Shown here: positions 34,531-43,233 of the stretch, in pieces
How the letters are laid out: each line of letters opens with the position of its first letter
Position numbering within the stretch: position 1 is the first letter of the stretch
Assembly (NCBI GenBank): GCA_015493635.1
Contig: WGCU01000018.1
Coordinates: 62,001-126,000, forward strand
Direction: 5' to 3'
From: Spirochaetaceae bacterium
GTDB lineage: Bacteria > Spirochaetota > Spirochaetia > B11-G9
Length of the DNA stretch: 64,000 bases
Position numbers and translations under genes: made by a program
Notes under the pieces: generated by a model
Told to the model about the DNA's origin: nothing
Database searches by the model: none
What the model saw: only the letters and a program-made list of their open reading frames with translations

Positions 34531-36855
34531 ATGCATACAAAAGCTCTGGGTTTACTTGAATTTGACAAAATATTTACCCTTCTAAAAAATGAGTGTTTTT
34601 CTGCTGAAGGGGAAATACTTCTCGGGAAACAGGACTTCTTTTTTAACAGGGATTCATTATCTGTTTTTCAGGATACAGTAGAGCAGCTTAAGAAATATCT
34701 TGATTCAGAAAATATTTTTCCTGATATTCATCTTCCATCGCTGACTGCGTTGATTGAAAAAACAGGAAAACCGGGTGCTGTTCTTGAGGGTATTGAACTT
34801 TACCGTATAGCAGAGTTCTGTACAGCATCACGACGGCTGAAAAGATTTTTTACAGAAAATGAAATTCCTGATACTCCGCTTGTTATTTCTCTTGTTACGA
34901 AGATGGCTGATCTGAAAGATGTTGCAGATACAATTAATGCAATTATTGATACTTCAGGAAATGTGCGGGAAAATCATCCTCTTCTTAAAAAGATGCGTAA
35001 TGAACTGAGAGATCTTAATTCCCGCATGACGGTGCTTACTGCCGTATACATGAATCAAGCAAAAGATATCTGGCAGGCAGATGTTCCAACAGTACGGGAC
35101 GGAAGGACGGTTCTCCCTCTTAAATCAAATTACCGGGGTAGAATAAAAGGCATTATTCATACTGTATCTTCCAAGGGAGCAACTGTTTTTATTGAACCTT
35201 TTGATATTCTTGAGCTGAATAACAAAATTACCATTAAAGAAAACGAAATAACCCTGATAATCAGAAAAATATTAAAAGAACTTACCGGTGCGGTTGCTCT
35301 TCATAACGCGGAATTGATCCTCCTTTCAGAACAGACGGCATATCTTGACACACTTGTCGCGCGTGCGCGATTTTCAATACGGTATCATTGTATCAGAGCT
35401 GAGACGGGTGGACCGGTGAAACTAAACAGGGCAAGGCATCTTCTTCTTGGCAAAGATGCTGTACCGATAGATGTTGATATACATGATGATCTTAACGCGC
35501 TTATTCTTACGGGTCCTAATGCGGGGGGGAAAACTGTTACCTTAAAAACAGTGGGGCTTTTTGCCCTTATGAATCAGTTCGGTATGGATATACCAGCTGA
35601 AGAAGGGAGTATGCTTGATGTTTTTGATTCTGTTTATGCTGATATCGGAGATGACCAGTCTCTGGAGAACTCTCTCTCCACTTTTTCCGCTCATATGAAG
35701 AATATTGCTTTTATTGTGAATAATACAACTGAACACTCTCTTGTTCTCCTTGACGAAATTGGATCGGGAACTGATCCCGCGGAAGGGGTTGCCATTGCCA
35801 TGGCTGTTCTTGACAGCCTCATTGAAAAAAAATGTATTGTTTTAACAACATCACATCATGGCCTGTTAAAAAATTATGGGTATACCCGTCCGCATGTTTC
35901 CAACGCATCTATGGAGTTCGATTCTTTTAGTCATACACCGACATACCGAATCATTTTTGGAATGCCGGGAGAAAGCCATGCTATCGAAATTGCAAAAAGG
36001 AGCGGGATACCAGAAAAAATAATTGAGCAATCCGAGCGTTACCTTCATTCAAAGCAGAGTGATATCAGCGAAATGATAAAGGAACTGGAGAAGAAACATC
36101 GTGAGTTATTTGAAAGGGAGAAACAACTTCGGGAAGAGATAAAAAAACATGATCTAAAAGTATTGGCGCTTAATCAAAAAGAATATTTTCTTAAAAAAGA
36201 GGGGTACGGAGAACTTAAAAGATTCATGCTTCAGTCACGTAAAAATCTTGAAAACCTGGTAAAGGAGTTAAGGGAAGGTGAAATAACAAAAGAAAAGACA
36301 CGGAAAGTAAAGCAGTTTATTTCCCATATTGAAGAAAAAACGCGTCAGGAAGAAGATTTTTCACCTGCCCCTTCAGCAGGGATAACACGTACCGAAGAGG
36401 CGGTATTAAAAGAAGGAATGAATGTAGAGGTTGGATCCTACCGGCGACCGGGCAAGCTGATAAGAAGAGAAAAGAAGGGTACGTGGCTTGTTTCTGTCGG
36501 TGCAGTAAAAATGAGTTTCCCTGTTTCAGAAATTTATCCCGGCCCTGATGGAATACCTTCTCAGAATTCATATTCTGTCTCAATTTCAGGAGTACTCTCG
36601 GAAAATCATCCTGTCTTTGTTTTGGATATCCGAGGACTGAGGGCAGAAGAGGCAATTATAAAGGTGACAAAACAGCTTGATAGTGCGATAATGAGCGGTA
36701 TGAGAGAGTTTGTCATTGTCCATGGTAAAGGAGAGGGAACATTAAGTGGTATAGTGTCAGATATTTTAAAGGCATCTCATGATGTTCTCGAATTTTCTTT
36801 TGCAAGACCCGAAGAGGGAGGAGCCGGGAAAACAATTGTCAGACTCAAGGAATAG
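34531..36855 (+). CDS. mutS2: MutS2/RqcU-type ATPase-endonuclease
   Basis: 774 aa MutS paralogue without the mismatch-recognition domain. N-terminal core/clamp region, ATPase with Walker A GPNAGGKT (328-335) and Walker B LVLLDEIGSGTDP, a long charged coiled coil (about 505-620), and a C-terminal Smr domain (about 690-774) with LDIRGLRAEEA and VHGKGEGTL. Family roles are limiting recombination and splitting collided ribosomes for quality control. Full length and all motifs intact. It follows rsgA by 4 nt and precedes a lipoprotein gene by 3 nt. Confidence 0.94.
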   Translation: MHTKALGLLEFDKIFTLLKNECFSAEGEILLGKQDFFFNRDSLSVFQDTVEQLKKYLDSENIFPDIHLPSLTALIEKTGKPGAVLEGIELYRIAEFCTASRRLKRFFTENEIPDTPLVISLVTKMADLKDVADTINAIIDTSGNVRENHPLLKKMRNELRDLNSRMTVLTAVYMNQAKDIWQADVPTVRDGRTVLPLKSNYRGRIKGIIHTVSSKGATVFIEPFDILELNNKITIKENEITLIIRKILKELTGAVALHNAELILLSEQTAYLDTLVARARFSIRYHCIRAETGGPVKLNRARHLLLGKDAVPIDVDIHDDLNALILTGPNAGGKTVTLKTVGLFALMNQFGMDIPAEEGSMLDVFDSVYADIGDDQSLENSLSTFSAHMKNIAFIVNNTTEHSLVLLDEIGSGTDPAEGVAIAMAVLDSLIEKKCIVLTTSHHGLLKNYGYTRPHVSNASMEFDSFSHTPTYRIIFGMPGESHAIEIAKRSGIPEKIIEQSERYLHSKQSDISEMIKELEKKHRELFEREKQLREEIKKHDLKVLALNQKEYFLKKEGYGELKRFMLQSRKNLENLVKELREGEITKEKTRKVKQFISHIEEKTRQEEDFSPAPSAGITRTEEAVLKEGMNVEVGSYRRPGKLIRREKKGTWLVSVGAVKMSFPVSEIYPGPDGIPSQNSYSVSISGVLSENHPVFVLDIRGLRAEEAIIKVTKQLDSAIMSGMREFVIVHGKGEGTLSGIVSDILKASHDVLEFSFARPEEGGAGKTIVRLKE

Positions 36856-36858
36856 AAG

Positions 36859-37479
36859 ATGAAAGCATTATTCCCTTTTTTATTGTTATCTGTGTTGTTG
36901 TTTTCTTCATGTCTTGACAGTACCGTATCCATAAAACTGAACAAGGATTTATCAGGATCTCTCGAAGCTATGTACACTATCTCAGGAGAAAGCGAGTATG
37001 TATCTTCTGATCTTGTTACCATGAAATACGAATATCTCCCTGTCGATGGTGCAACTTTAAAACGTATTGCAGATGAAACCGATGGAATTACCCTGAACAG
37101 TTTTAAACAGACAAGAACAGGAAATAATCTGCTTGATACCCTGACAGTGCATTTTACACATCTCAAAGATATTGAAAAACTGTCAGGTTATACCGGAGAG
37201 GTAAAAATACTTTCACTTTCAGAAAAAACAGCTGGAGTTTTAAAAGTTACCTTAAGGAATCCTCTTGATAAAGATATCTCTTCGAAAACACTACAGCTTC
37301 TTACTGCACTGTACAGCAAGCAAAAAATACATATTTCAATAAAGGTTTCCGGATTTATTACAAATACTGACAAGGGAGCTCTTGCAGAAGATCCTTCAGT
37401 TGCAGTGTATGATCTTCCCCTTATGGAGCTCCTGCAGAGTGCGAACCCTATTGTATGGACCATCACCTACCGGAAATAA
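36859..37479 (+). CDS. Lipoprotein of unknown function
   Basis: 206 aa with a type II signal peptide: hydrophobic core FPFLLLSVLLF and lipobox LFSSC, Cys near residue 20. The mature part reads beta-rich (TVSIKLNKDLSGSLEAMYTI, LLDTLTVHFTHLKDI, GVLKVTLRNPLD, IHISIKVSGFITNTD) without recognised domain; such beta-rich lipoproteins are common in treponemes. Ends in ANPIVWTITYRK. ATG start 3 nt after mutS2 with AAGG upstream overlapping the mutS2 end. Likely anchored in the inner or outer membrane facing the periplasm. Confidence 0.75.
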   Translation: MKALFPFLLLSVLLFSSCLDSTVSIKLNKDLSGSLEAMYTISGESEYVSSDLVTMKYEYLPVDGATLKRIADETDGITLNSFKQTRTGNNLLDTLTVHFTHLKDIEKLSGYTGEVKILSLSEKTAGVLKVTLRNPLDKDISSKTLQLLTALYSKQKIHISIKVSGFITNTDKGALAEDPSVAVYDLPLMELLQSANPIVWTITYRK

Positions 37480-37898
37480 GGAGGGCCGGAATAGAAAATC
37501 TGTATATGGAAGAGTGGGAAGCAACACTCAGAAGAATTTTTAGCGAAATAGATGTTTCGCTTGAAAACACTTATGGTATTTCTTATCCCCTCCATCCTTC
37601 GCGTCTTCACAGAGGGGAAGCAGCCAACAATGCTTACGATGGCCTCTTTAGTGTCGGCGCCTCGTTTTCCGCCGGATACGGATCGGTATACGGAAGAGGA
37701 TGGGTATTTGATATTCATATGTCAACACTTTCTCCTGTAGACGGGGAGCTGACAGAAAAAATATACCATGATGCAGTATTGCTGCTGCGCAAACTGTTGA
37801 AAAAGTATTATCCGGAGAGGAACATTCGTGTTAAAAAGGATGGCAAAGTCTATAAAATATTCGGAGATCTCCAGATCTCATATAAAAATCCTGATTAA
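37455..37898 (+). CDS. Unknown soluble protein
   Basis: Up to 147 aa, no recognised family. Helical N-terminus (EEWEATLRRIFSEIDVSLEN), a glycine-rich middle (GLFSVGASFSAGYGSVYGRGWVF) and a basic helix LLLRKLLKKYYPERNIRVKKDG. The start is uncertain: ATG 37455 overlaps the lipoprotein gene by 25 nt without ribosome-binding site, and ATG 37506 lies 21 nt after a very good GGAGG. Between them, an in-frame ATA sits at ideal spacing from GGAGG. Last gene before the V-ATPase promoter. Confidence 0.65.
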   Translation: MDHHLPEIRRAGIENLYMEEWEATLRRIFSEIDVSLENTYGISYPLHPSRLHRGEAANNAYDGLFSVGASFSAGYGSVYGRGWVFDIHMSTLSPVDGELTEKIYHDAVLLLRKLLKKYYPERNIRVKKDGKVYKIFGDLQISYKNPD

Positions 37899-37901
37899 TT
37901 C

Positions 37902-37930
37902 TTGATTTCCCGTATGTATATTTTTATACT
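37902..37930 (+). promoter_or_regulatory. Promoter before the V-ATPase region
   Basis: TTGATT (37902-37907), 17-nt spacer, TATACT (37925-37930, 5 of 6). It starts 4 nt after the preceding stop codon and ends 21 nt before the next ATG, which has AAAGGAG upstream. Confidence 0.6.
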
Positions 37931-37951
37931 TTATTAGCAAAGGAGTTTTAT

Positions 37952-38305
37952 ATGGTTGAAAAGCTTTCCAAATTCTTCAAAATACTTTCGGTTGAATTCC
38001 TTGATCTTGAAGAGGGTCTTGAAGCCCATATTAATGCCAGTAATGAACGGTACCGTAAAAAGGAAATAACTTCATATGTCCACAAGGAAAACACCGCATT
38101 ACTGGAACGTGAGATTACCGATATTCGATTCCTTAGAGAAAAAATTCAGGACGTTTCGGGTAATAATTTCAATACTCTCGATGATGCCGCCGAAGAGATT
38201 GTAAGTGTTATTAACAGTTTCACCGGTATCCCCCACGCAGTCCATCAGTATATGGAGAGAAAAGTCTGGAAAGTACTCGAATATGTAAACGTTTTTGAGA
38301 AATAA
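37952..38305 (+). CDS. Small helical protein upstream of V-ATPase operon
   Basis: 117 aa, almost entirely helical and highly charged (KFFKILSVEFLDLEEGLEAHI ... KENTALLEREITDIRFLREKIQDV), no Cys-rich site, no membrane segment, no helix-turn-helix that I recognise. AAAGGAG lies 8 nt before the ATG. It is transcribed towards atpE with a 68-bp gap that holds a perfect 19-bp palindrome. The V-ATPase operon lacks recognisable subunits C, F and G, so a stalk role is conceivable, but that is only an inference from position and coiled-coil character. Confidence 0.7.
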   Translation: MVEKLSKFFKILSVEFLDLEEGLEAHINASNERYRKKEITSYVHKENTALLEREITDIRFLREKIQDVSGNNFNTLDDAAEEIVSVINSFTGIPHAVHQYMERKVWKVLEYVNVFEK

Positions 38306-38307
38306 TA

Positions 38308-38336
38308 TTGAACAATAGATTCTATTGTTATAGTAT
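38308..38336 (+). promoter_or_regulatory. Promoter-like site with 19-bp palindrome before atpE
   Basis: AACAATAGA-T-TCTATTGTT (38311-38329) is a perfect inverted repeat. It overlaps a -35-like TTGAAC (38308-38313) and reaches -10-like TATAGT (38329-38334) or TAGTAT (38331-38336). No T-run follows, so a terminator is unlikely; a repressor operator or an RNA hairpin are the main options. Confidence 0.55.
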
Positions 38337-38373
38337 GTAGATAATTTCTATAAAGAAGCTTTAAGAGGATAGT

Positions 38374-38988
38374 ATGGATGTACAGTTAAAAGAACTGATT
38401 GAGAAAATTAAAACCGAAGGGGTGAAAACCGCGGAAGAACAGTCAGCAGAAATTATTCGGGAAGCAGAGAAAAAAGCAGCTGCGATTATTTCTAAAGCTG
38501 AATCGGACAGTGCTGCGCTTTTGGAAAAAAGGAAAAGTGAGGCAGACCAGTTTGAAGCAAGCGGTAGAGAAGCCTTAAAGCAGGCAGGACGGGATCTCCT
38601 TCTTGCAACTCGAAAACATCTTGAAACTCTCTACGGAAAAATTCTTGAAGAAGAAACTGCAGCAGTTCTGAATGGTGATTTTCTTAAAAACTCCATTACT
38701 TCACTTATCAGTAACTGGAAAGATGATATTTCTGATATGACAATATTGCTTCCGGAAAATCAGATTACAGAACTCGAAAAGGGAATACGCGCAAAAGTTG
38801 GAGATTCATTAAAGAACGGACTTGAAATAAAACCCATTCAGGGAATTAAATCGGGTTTCAGGCTTTCTAAAAAAGACGGATCCGTATACTATGATTTTAC
38901 TTCTCATGGAATAGCGGAAATACTTTCGTCACTTTTGAATCCGCGTATAGCTGAATTACTCCGGGAAGCTGCTGCCGGGGAGGCATAG
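38374..38988 (+). CDS. atpE: V-type ATPase subunit E
   Basis: Peripheral-stalk subunit of the A/V-type ATPase, 204 aa. The N-terminal half is a long charged, Ala/Glu/Lys-rich helix (AEEQSAEIIREAEKKAAAI and on), and the C-terminal half is a mixed alpha/beta domain that binds the catalytic head (KPIQGIKSGFRLSKKDGSVYYDF). AAGAGG precedes the ATG. First of seven tightly spaced genes in the order E, DUF2764, A, B, D, I, K. Confidence 0.9.
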   Translation: MDVQLKELIEKIKTEGVKTAEEQSAEIIREAEKKAAAIISKAESDSAALLEKRKSEADQFEASGREALKQAGRDLLLATRKHLETLYGKILEEETAAVLNGDFLKNSITSLISNWKDDISDMTILLPENQITELEKGIRAKVGDSLKNGLEIKPIQGIKSGFRLSKKDGSVYYDFTSHGIAEILSSLLNPRIAELLREAAAGEA

Positions 38989-38989
38989 T

Positions 38990-39535
38990 GTGAGCCAGTA
39001 CTATTTTACTGTCGCTGCATTACCATATCTGGATTTTGAATCTGCTCCTTCCATTTCTTATGTTGATTTTTTATCGTTTTGTGAAAGCACCCTTACCCCC
39101 CATGACTATGAATTACTCACAGCAGCACATCTTGATGGTTCCCTTCCTGAAGGCTTTTCCCATCCGGTGCTCACGGCATGGTCCATATTCGAACAATCAT
39201 TACGTAATGAACTGGTAAAACTCAGAGCTCCTCAACTGGGAATGGATACAGAGAAGTATGTGAAATTATTTATAGATAACACAACAACATCGCTTATAGC
39301 ACGCAACAGTATTAAAGAGGAAAATCCGGAAAAAGCAGAAGAATATCTGGATAAAGAACGGTGGAATTTTTTCAGTGAACTTGAAGCCGGACATGATTTT
39401 GATATAGGGAAATTGATAGTTTATTCACTTCGGCTACAGCTTCTCGAAAGGAAGAATCTTTTCGATGAAGAAAAAGGGAAAAATGGGTTTCAGGAAATAT
39501 ATGAACAAATAAAAACGGCAATCAAGGATGCGTGA
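38990..39535 (+). CDS. DUF2764 family V-ATPase-operon protein
   Basis: 181 aa, GTG start one base after the atpE stop. Begins QYYFTVAALPYLDFES, characteristic of the DUF2764 proteins found between atpE and atpA in treponemes and chlamydiae. Mostly helical, ending in RLQLLERKNLFDEEKGK. Its constant location suggests a structural or assembly role in the ATPase. The helical make-up and size would allow it to stand in for the missing subunit C (the socket between rotor and V-ring), but this is inference. Confidence 0.85.
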   Translation: MSQYYFTVAALPYLDFESAPSISYVDFLSFCESTLTPHDYELLTAAHLDGSLPEGFSHPVLTAWSIFEQSLRNELVKLRAPQLGMDTEKYVKLFIDNTTTSLIARNSIKEENPEKAEEYLDKERWNFFSELEAGHDFDIGKLIVYSLRLQLLERKNLFDEEKGKNGFQEIYEQIKTAIKDA

Positions 39536-39568
39536 TATGTCCTTACGCCGGCAAAGCGGAGATTTTAG

Positions 39569-41299
39569 ATGATAAAGAGTAGTGGTAAGGTGGTTGGTGT
39601 CAACGGAAACATGGTCTCTGTTGAAGTTGAAGGCCAGGTATCCCTGAATGAAGTAGGTTACATAGTTTTGGGTGACCAACGGTTAAAATCCGAGGTTATC
39701 CGTATAAAAGGTTCCCGTGCCGAAATGCAGGTTTTCGAAATGACAACAGGCATTGGCATTGGTGATGCGGTGGAACTTACCGGAGAACTTTTAGCAGTTG
39801 AATTGGGACCTGGATTGTTAACACAGATATTTGACGGTTTACAGAATCCGCTTCCCCAGCTTGCTGAGAAATGCGGTTTTTTTCTACAGCGGGGTATATA
39901 TCTCAACGCCCTTCCCCGTGATAAAAAATGGGATTTTACGCCTCTCGTAAAAGCGGGGGCTTCAGTAACAGATGGAGATTCTCTCGGATTTGTTCCGGAA
40001 GGCATATTTAAACATCAAATTATGGTACCTTTCAACTATACAGACTCATATACGGTCAAGAAGATAGTACCTGCCGGCAAATATACCGTTGAAACTGAAA
40101 TAGCAGTTATTGAAGATGAGAAGGGGAACCAGTTCCCTGTGACAATGATGTTTACTTGGCCGGTAAAACGCGCAATCACTTCTTATGCTGAACGTTTAAA
40201 ACCTGTTGATCCCATGATAACAAAAGTAAGAATCATTGACACATTTCTCCCGGTAGCACTGGGAGGTACCTACTGTATCCCTGGTCCTTTCGGTGCAGGA
40301 AAAACTGTTCTGCAGCAGGTTACAAGCCGTCATGCAGAGGTTGACATTGTAATTATTGCAGCATGTGGTGAACGCGCCGGAGAAGTTGTGGAGACGTTAA
40401 AAGAGTTTCCGGAACTCATTGATCCGAAAACAGGAAAATCGCTGATGGAACGGACCATCATTATATGTAATACGAGTTCCATGCCGGTTGCTGCACGGGA
40501 AGCATCAGTGTATACAGCTGTTACCCTGGCAGAATATTACCGCCAGATGGGGCTTAACTGTCTGCTTCTTGCAGATTCTACATCCCGGTGGGCTCAGGCC
40601 ATGAGAGAAATGTCCGGAAGACTTGAGGAAATACCAGGAGAAGAAGCTTTTCCCGCATATCTGGAATCAGTTATTGCAGGATTTTACGAAAGGGCCGGAC
40701 TTGTCAGACTACGTAATGGGAAACAGGGATCGGTAACTATTGGAGGGACAGTAAGTCCAGCAGGTGGTAACTTTGAAGAACCGGTAACTCAGGCAACCCT
40801 TAAAGTTGTTGGAGCATTTCATGGTTTGTCCCGGGAACGTTCCGATGCACGTAAGTATCCTGCCATTCATCCGCTGGATAGTTGGAGTAAGTACAGCAGT
40901 ATTATTCCTCATGAACAGGTAGAATATGCCCGTAAAATTCTTTTTAGAGGAAACGAAGTAGGGCAGATGATGAAAGTTGTCGGGGAAGAGGGAACAAGTA
41001 TCGATGATTACATCACCTATCTGAAATCTGATTTTCTTGATTACGTATACCTTCAGCAGAACTCTTTTGATCCGGTTGATGCGGCAGTAAGCGTCGAACG
41101 GCAGAAGTATGTTTTTACTATACTTATTGATATTCTTGCTGCAAGTTTCAGCCTTACAAGCAAGAATGATGCCCGGCACTTCTTTAACCAGCTTAGACAA
41201 AAATTTCTTGATTTTAATGGTTCTGAATGGCAGGGAGAAGGTTTTAAAAAACTCGAAAATGAAATTAAATCAATGGTCGCTGACAAAAAGAACTCTTAA
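39569..41299 (+). CDS. atpA: V-type ATPase subunit A (catalytic)
   Basis: Catalytic subunit, 576 aa. N-terminal beta barrel, the extra 'bulge' domain typical of V-type A subunits, Walker A GPFGAGKT near residue 239, LLADSTSRWAQAMREMSGRLEE with the catalytic and switch residues, and a helical C-terminus. GGAG sits 7 nt before the ATG. In A/V-type enzymes it forms the hexamer with subunit B. Full length; no missing key residues seen. Confidence 0.97.
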   Translation: MIKSSGKVVGVNGNMVSVEVEGQVSLNEVGYIVLGDQRLKSEVIRIKGSRAEMQVFEMTTGIGIGDAVELTGELLAVELGPGLLTQIFDGLQNPLPQLAEKCGFFLQRGIYLNALPRDKKWDFTPLVKAGASVTDGDSLGFVPEGIFKHQIMVPFNYTDSYTVKKIVPAGKYTVETEIAVIEDEKGNQFPVTMMFTWPVKRAITSYAERLKPVDPMITKVRIIDTFLPVALGGTYCIPGPFGAGKTVLQQVTSRHAEVDIVIIAACGERAGEVVETLKEFPELIDPKTGKSLMERTIIICNTSSMPVAAREASVYTAVTLAEYYRQMGLNCLLLADSTSRWAQAMREMSGRLEEIPGEEAFPAYLESVIAGFYERAGLVRLRNGKQGSVTIGGTVSPAGGNFEEPVTQATLKVVGAFHGLSRERSDARKYPAIHPLDSWSKYSSIIPHEQVEYARKILFRGNEVGQMMKVVGEEGTSIDDYITYLKSDFLDYVYLQQNSFDPVDAAVSVERQKYVFTILIDILAASFSLTSKNDARHFFNQLRQKFLDFNGSEWQGEGFKKLENEIKSMVADKKNS

Positions 41300-41319
41300 G
41301 GTAAGGTAGGAATAAAAAA

Positions 41320-42627
41320 ATGCGGAAAATATACAGTAAAATAGATTCAATTGCTGGAAATGTCATAACTGTTTCGGCTGACGGAATAAAATATGGTGAT
41401 CTGGCAGTTGTTTCCTCCACTTACGGAGATTCTCTTGCCAATGTTATCAGACTTGATGGTGAAAAGGTTGCTCTTCAGGTATTCTCCGGAGGCCGGGGTA
41501 TATCAACAGGAGACGAAGTCCGTTTTCTGGGACATCCCATGGAGGTTTCTTTTTCGGATAATCTGCTGGGACGAATCTTTACGGGAAGCGGAAAACCGCG
41601 GGATAAAGGTCCGACTCTTGAAGAAAATATGATTGAGATTGGAGGCCCTTCCGTTAATCCTGCCATGAGAATTATACCGCGTAATATGATCCGTACCGGT
41701 ATCCCGATGATTGATGTATTTAATTCTCTTGTTGAATCACAAAAACTACCTATTTTCTCTGTATCAGGAGAACCGTACAATGAACTGCTTGCCAGAATCG
41801 CAATGCAGGCAGAGGTTGATATGATTATTCTCGGAGGTATGGGTTTAAAGTACGATGATTATCTCTACTTTAAGGAAACGCTTGAAAATGGTGGCGCCAT
41901 GAGCAGGACCATCTTCTTTGTTCATACAGCTGCTGATCCGATAGTTGAATGTCTCCTCGTTCCTGATCTGAGTCTGGCTGTTGCGGAAAAATTTGCACTT
42001 CAGGGAAAGAAGGTTCTTGTACTGCTTACCGATATGACAAATTTTTCGGATGCTATGAAAGAAATTGCCATTACCATGGAGCAGGTTCCCTCAAACAGAG
42101 GGTATCCCGGAGATCTATACAGTCAGCTTGCTTCCCGTTATGAGAAAGCTGTTGACTTTGAAGGAGCTGGGTCCATAACCATTCTTGCGGTAACAACAAT
42201 GCCGGGTGACGATGTTACACATCCTGTTCCTGACAATACGGGCTATATAACGGAAGGTCAGTATTACCTCCGGAACGGAAGAATAGAGCCCTTTGGGTCT
42301 CTTTCCAGGCTGAAACAGATGGTAAACAAAGATACCCGTGAAGATCACCGTGCACTTATGGATGGTATGATTAAACTTTACGCCTCCTATAAAGAATCAC
42401 TGGAAAAGATGTCCATGGGTTTTAGAATGTCTGACTGGGATGAGAAACTTCTTAAGTATGGAGAGCGTTTTGAAGCAGAAATGATGGACCTTTCTGTCAA
42501 TATTCCCCTTGAAAAGGCTCTTGATAAAGGATGGGAGATCCTCGGAGAATCTTTTACATCGGAAGAAACAGGTTTGCGAACAGATTTAATCAATAAATTC
42601 TGGCCGGGAAAAAAGGAAGAGAATTAA
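41320..42627 (+). CDS. atpB: V-type ATPase subunit B
   Basis: Non-catalytic, regulatory subunit of the V1 hexamer, 435 aa. Lacks a canonical P-loop ([15 protein letters not shown] replaces it), as normal for B. Contains [39 protein letters not shown] and [23 protein letters not shown], all diagnostic. Starts 20 nt after atpA and is followed 3 nt later by atpD. Confidence 0.97.
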   Translation: MRKIYSKIDSIAGNVITVSADGIKYGDLAVVSSTYGDSLANVIRLDGEKVALQVFSGGRGISTGDEVRFLGHPMEVSFSDNLLGRIFTGSGKPRDKGPTLEENMIEIGGPSVNPAMRIIPRNMIRTGIPMIDVFNSLVESQKLPIFSVSGEPYNELLARIAMQAEVDMIILGGMGLKYDDYLYFKETLENGGAMSRTIFFVHTAADPIVECLLVPDLSLAVAEKFALQGKKVLVLLTDMTNFSDAMKEIAITMEQVPSNRGYPGDLYSQLASRYEKAVDFEGAGSITILAVTTMPGDDVTHPVPDNTGYITEGQYYLRNGRIEPFGSLSRLKQMVNKDTREDHRALMDGMIKLYASYKESLEKMSMGFRMSDWDEKLLKYGERFEAEMMDLSVNIPLEKALDKGWEILGESFTSEETGLRTDLINKFWPGKKEEN

Positions 42628-42630
42628 AAG

Positions 42631-43233
42631 ATGCCTGCTGTAAAGCTGACGAAAAATGAACTTAAAACACAAAAAGACTCGTTAAAACGCTTTAAAAGAT
42701 ATTTGCCGACCCTTATTTTGAAAAAGCAGCAGCTGCAGATGGTAATAAGGCAGGTAGAACAGAAAATCAAGGATGTTGAAACACGCCGTGATGAGGTGTA
42801 TCACCTGCTGGAATCATGGATTTCTGTATTCGGTGAAAACCTGAATCTTATGAAATATATAAAAATTAAATCAATTGTTAAAGATACGGGGAATATTGCA
42901 GGAGTCGATATACCGGTTTTTAGTGATTTAGAGTTCCAGTTTGTAGAATATAATCTTTTTGTAATGCCCCTGTGGGTTGATGCCGGTCTGGAAGTTCTAA
43001 AAAAAATGGCATCTTTTGACGCTGAGATTGAGGTTCTTTCGGAACAGCATAGCCTTCTTGGACAGGAATTAAGAATTACGACACAGCGTGTTAATTTGTT
43101 TGAAAAAGTAAAAATACCGGAAACTGCCAGTAATATCCGTAAGATACAGATTTATCTGGGAGACCAGCAGACTGCTGCTGTTGTCAGGGGTAAAATGGCC
43201 AAGAATAAGATCATGAAGGAGTCAAAAGTATGA
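42631..43233 (+). CDS. atpD: V-type ATPase subunit D (central rotor)
   Basis: Central-shaft subunit, 200 aa, two long helices forming the rotor coiled coil (KLTKNELKTQKDSLKRF at the N-terminus, GQELRITTQRVNLFEKVKIP near the C-terminus, IQIYLGDQQTAAVVRGKMAK at the end). Overlaps the atpI start by 4 nt. Subunit F, which normally binds D, is not recognised in this operon. Confidence 0.93.
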   Translation: MPAVKLTKNELKTQKDSLKRFKRYLPTLILKKQQLQMVIRQVEQKIKDVETRRDEVYHLLESWISVFGENLNLMKYIKIKSIVKDTGNIAGVDIPVFSDLEFQFVEYNLFVMPLWVDAGLEVLKKMASFDAEIEVLSEQHSLLGQELRITTQRVNLFEKVKIPETASNIRKIQIYLGDQQTAAVVRGKMAKNKIMKESKV

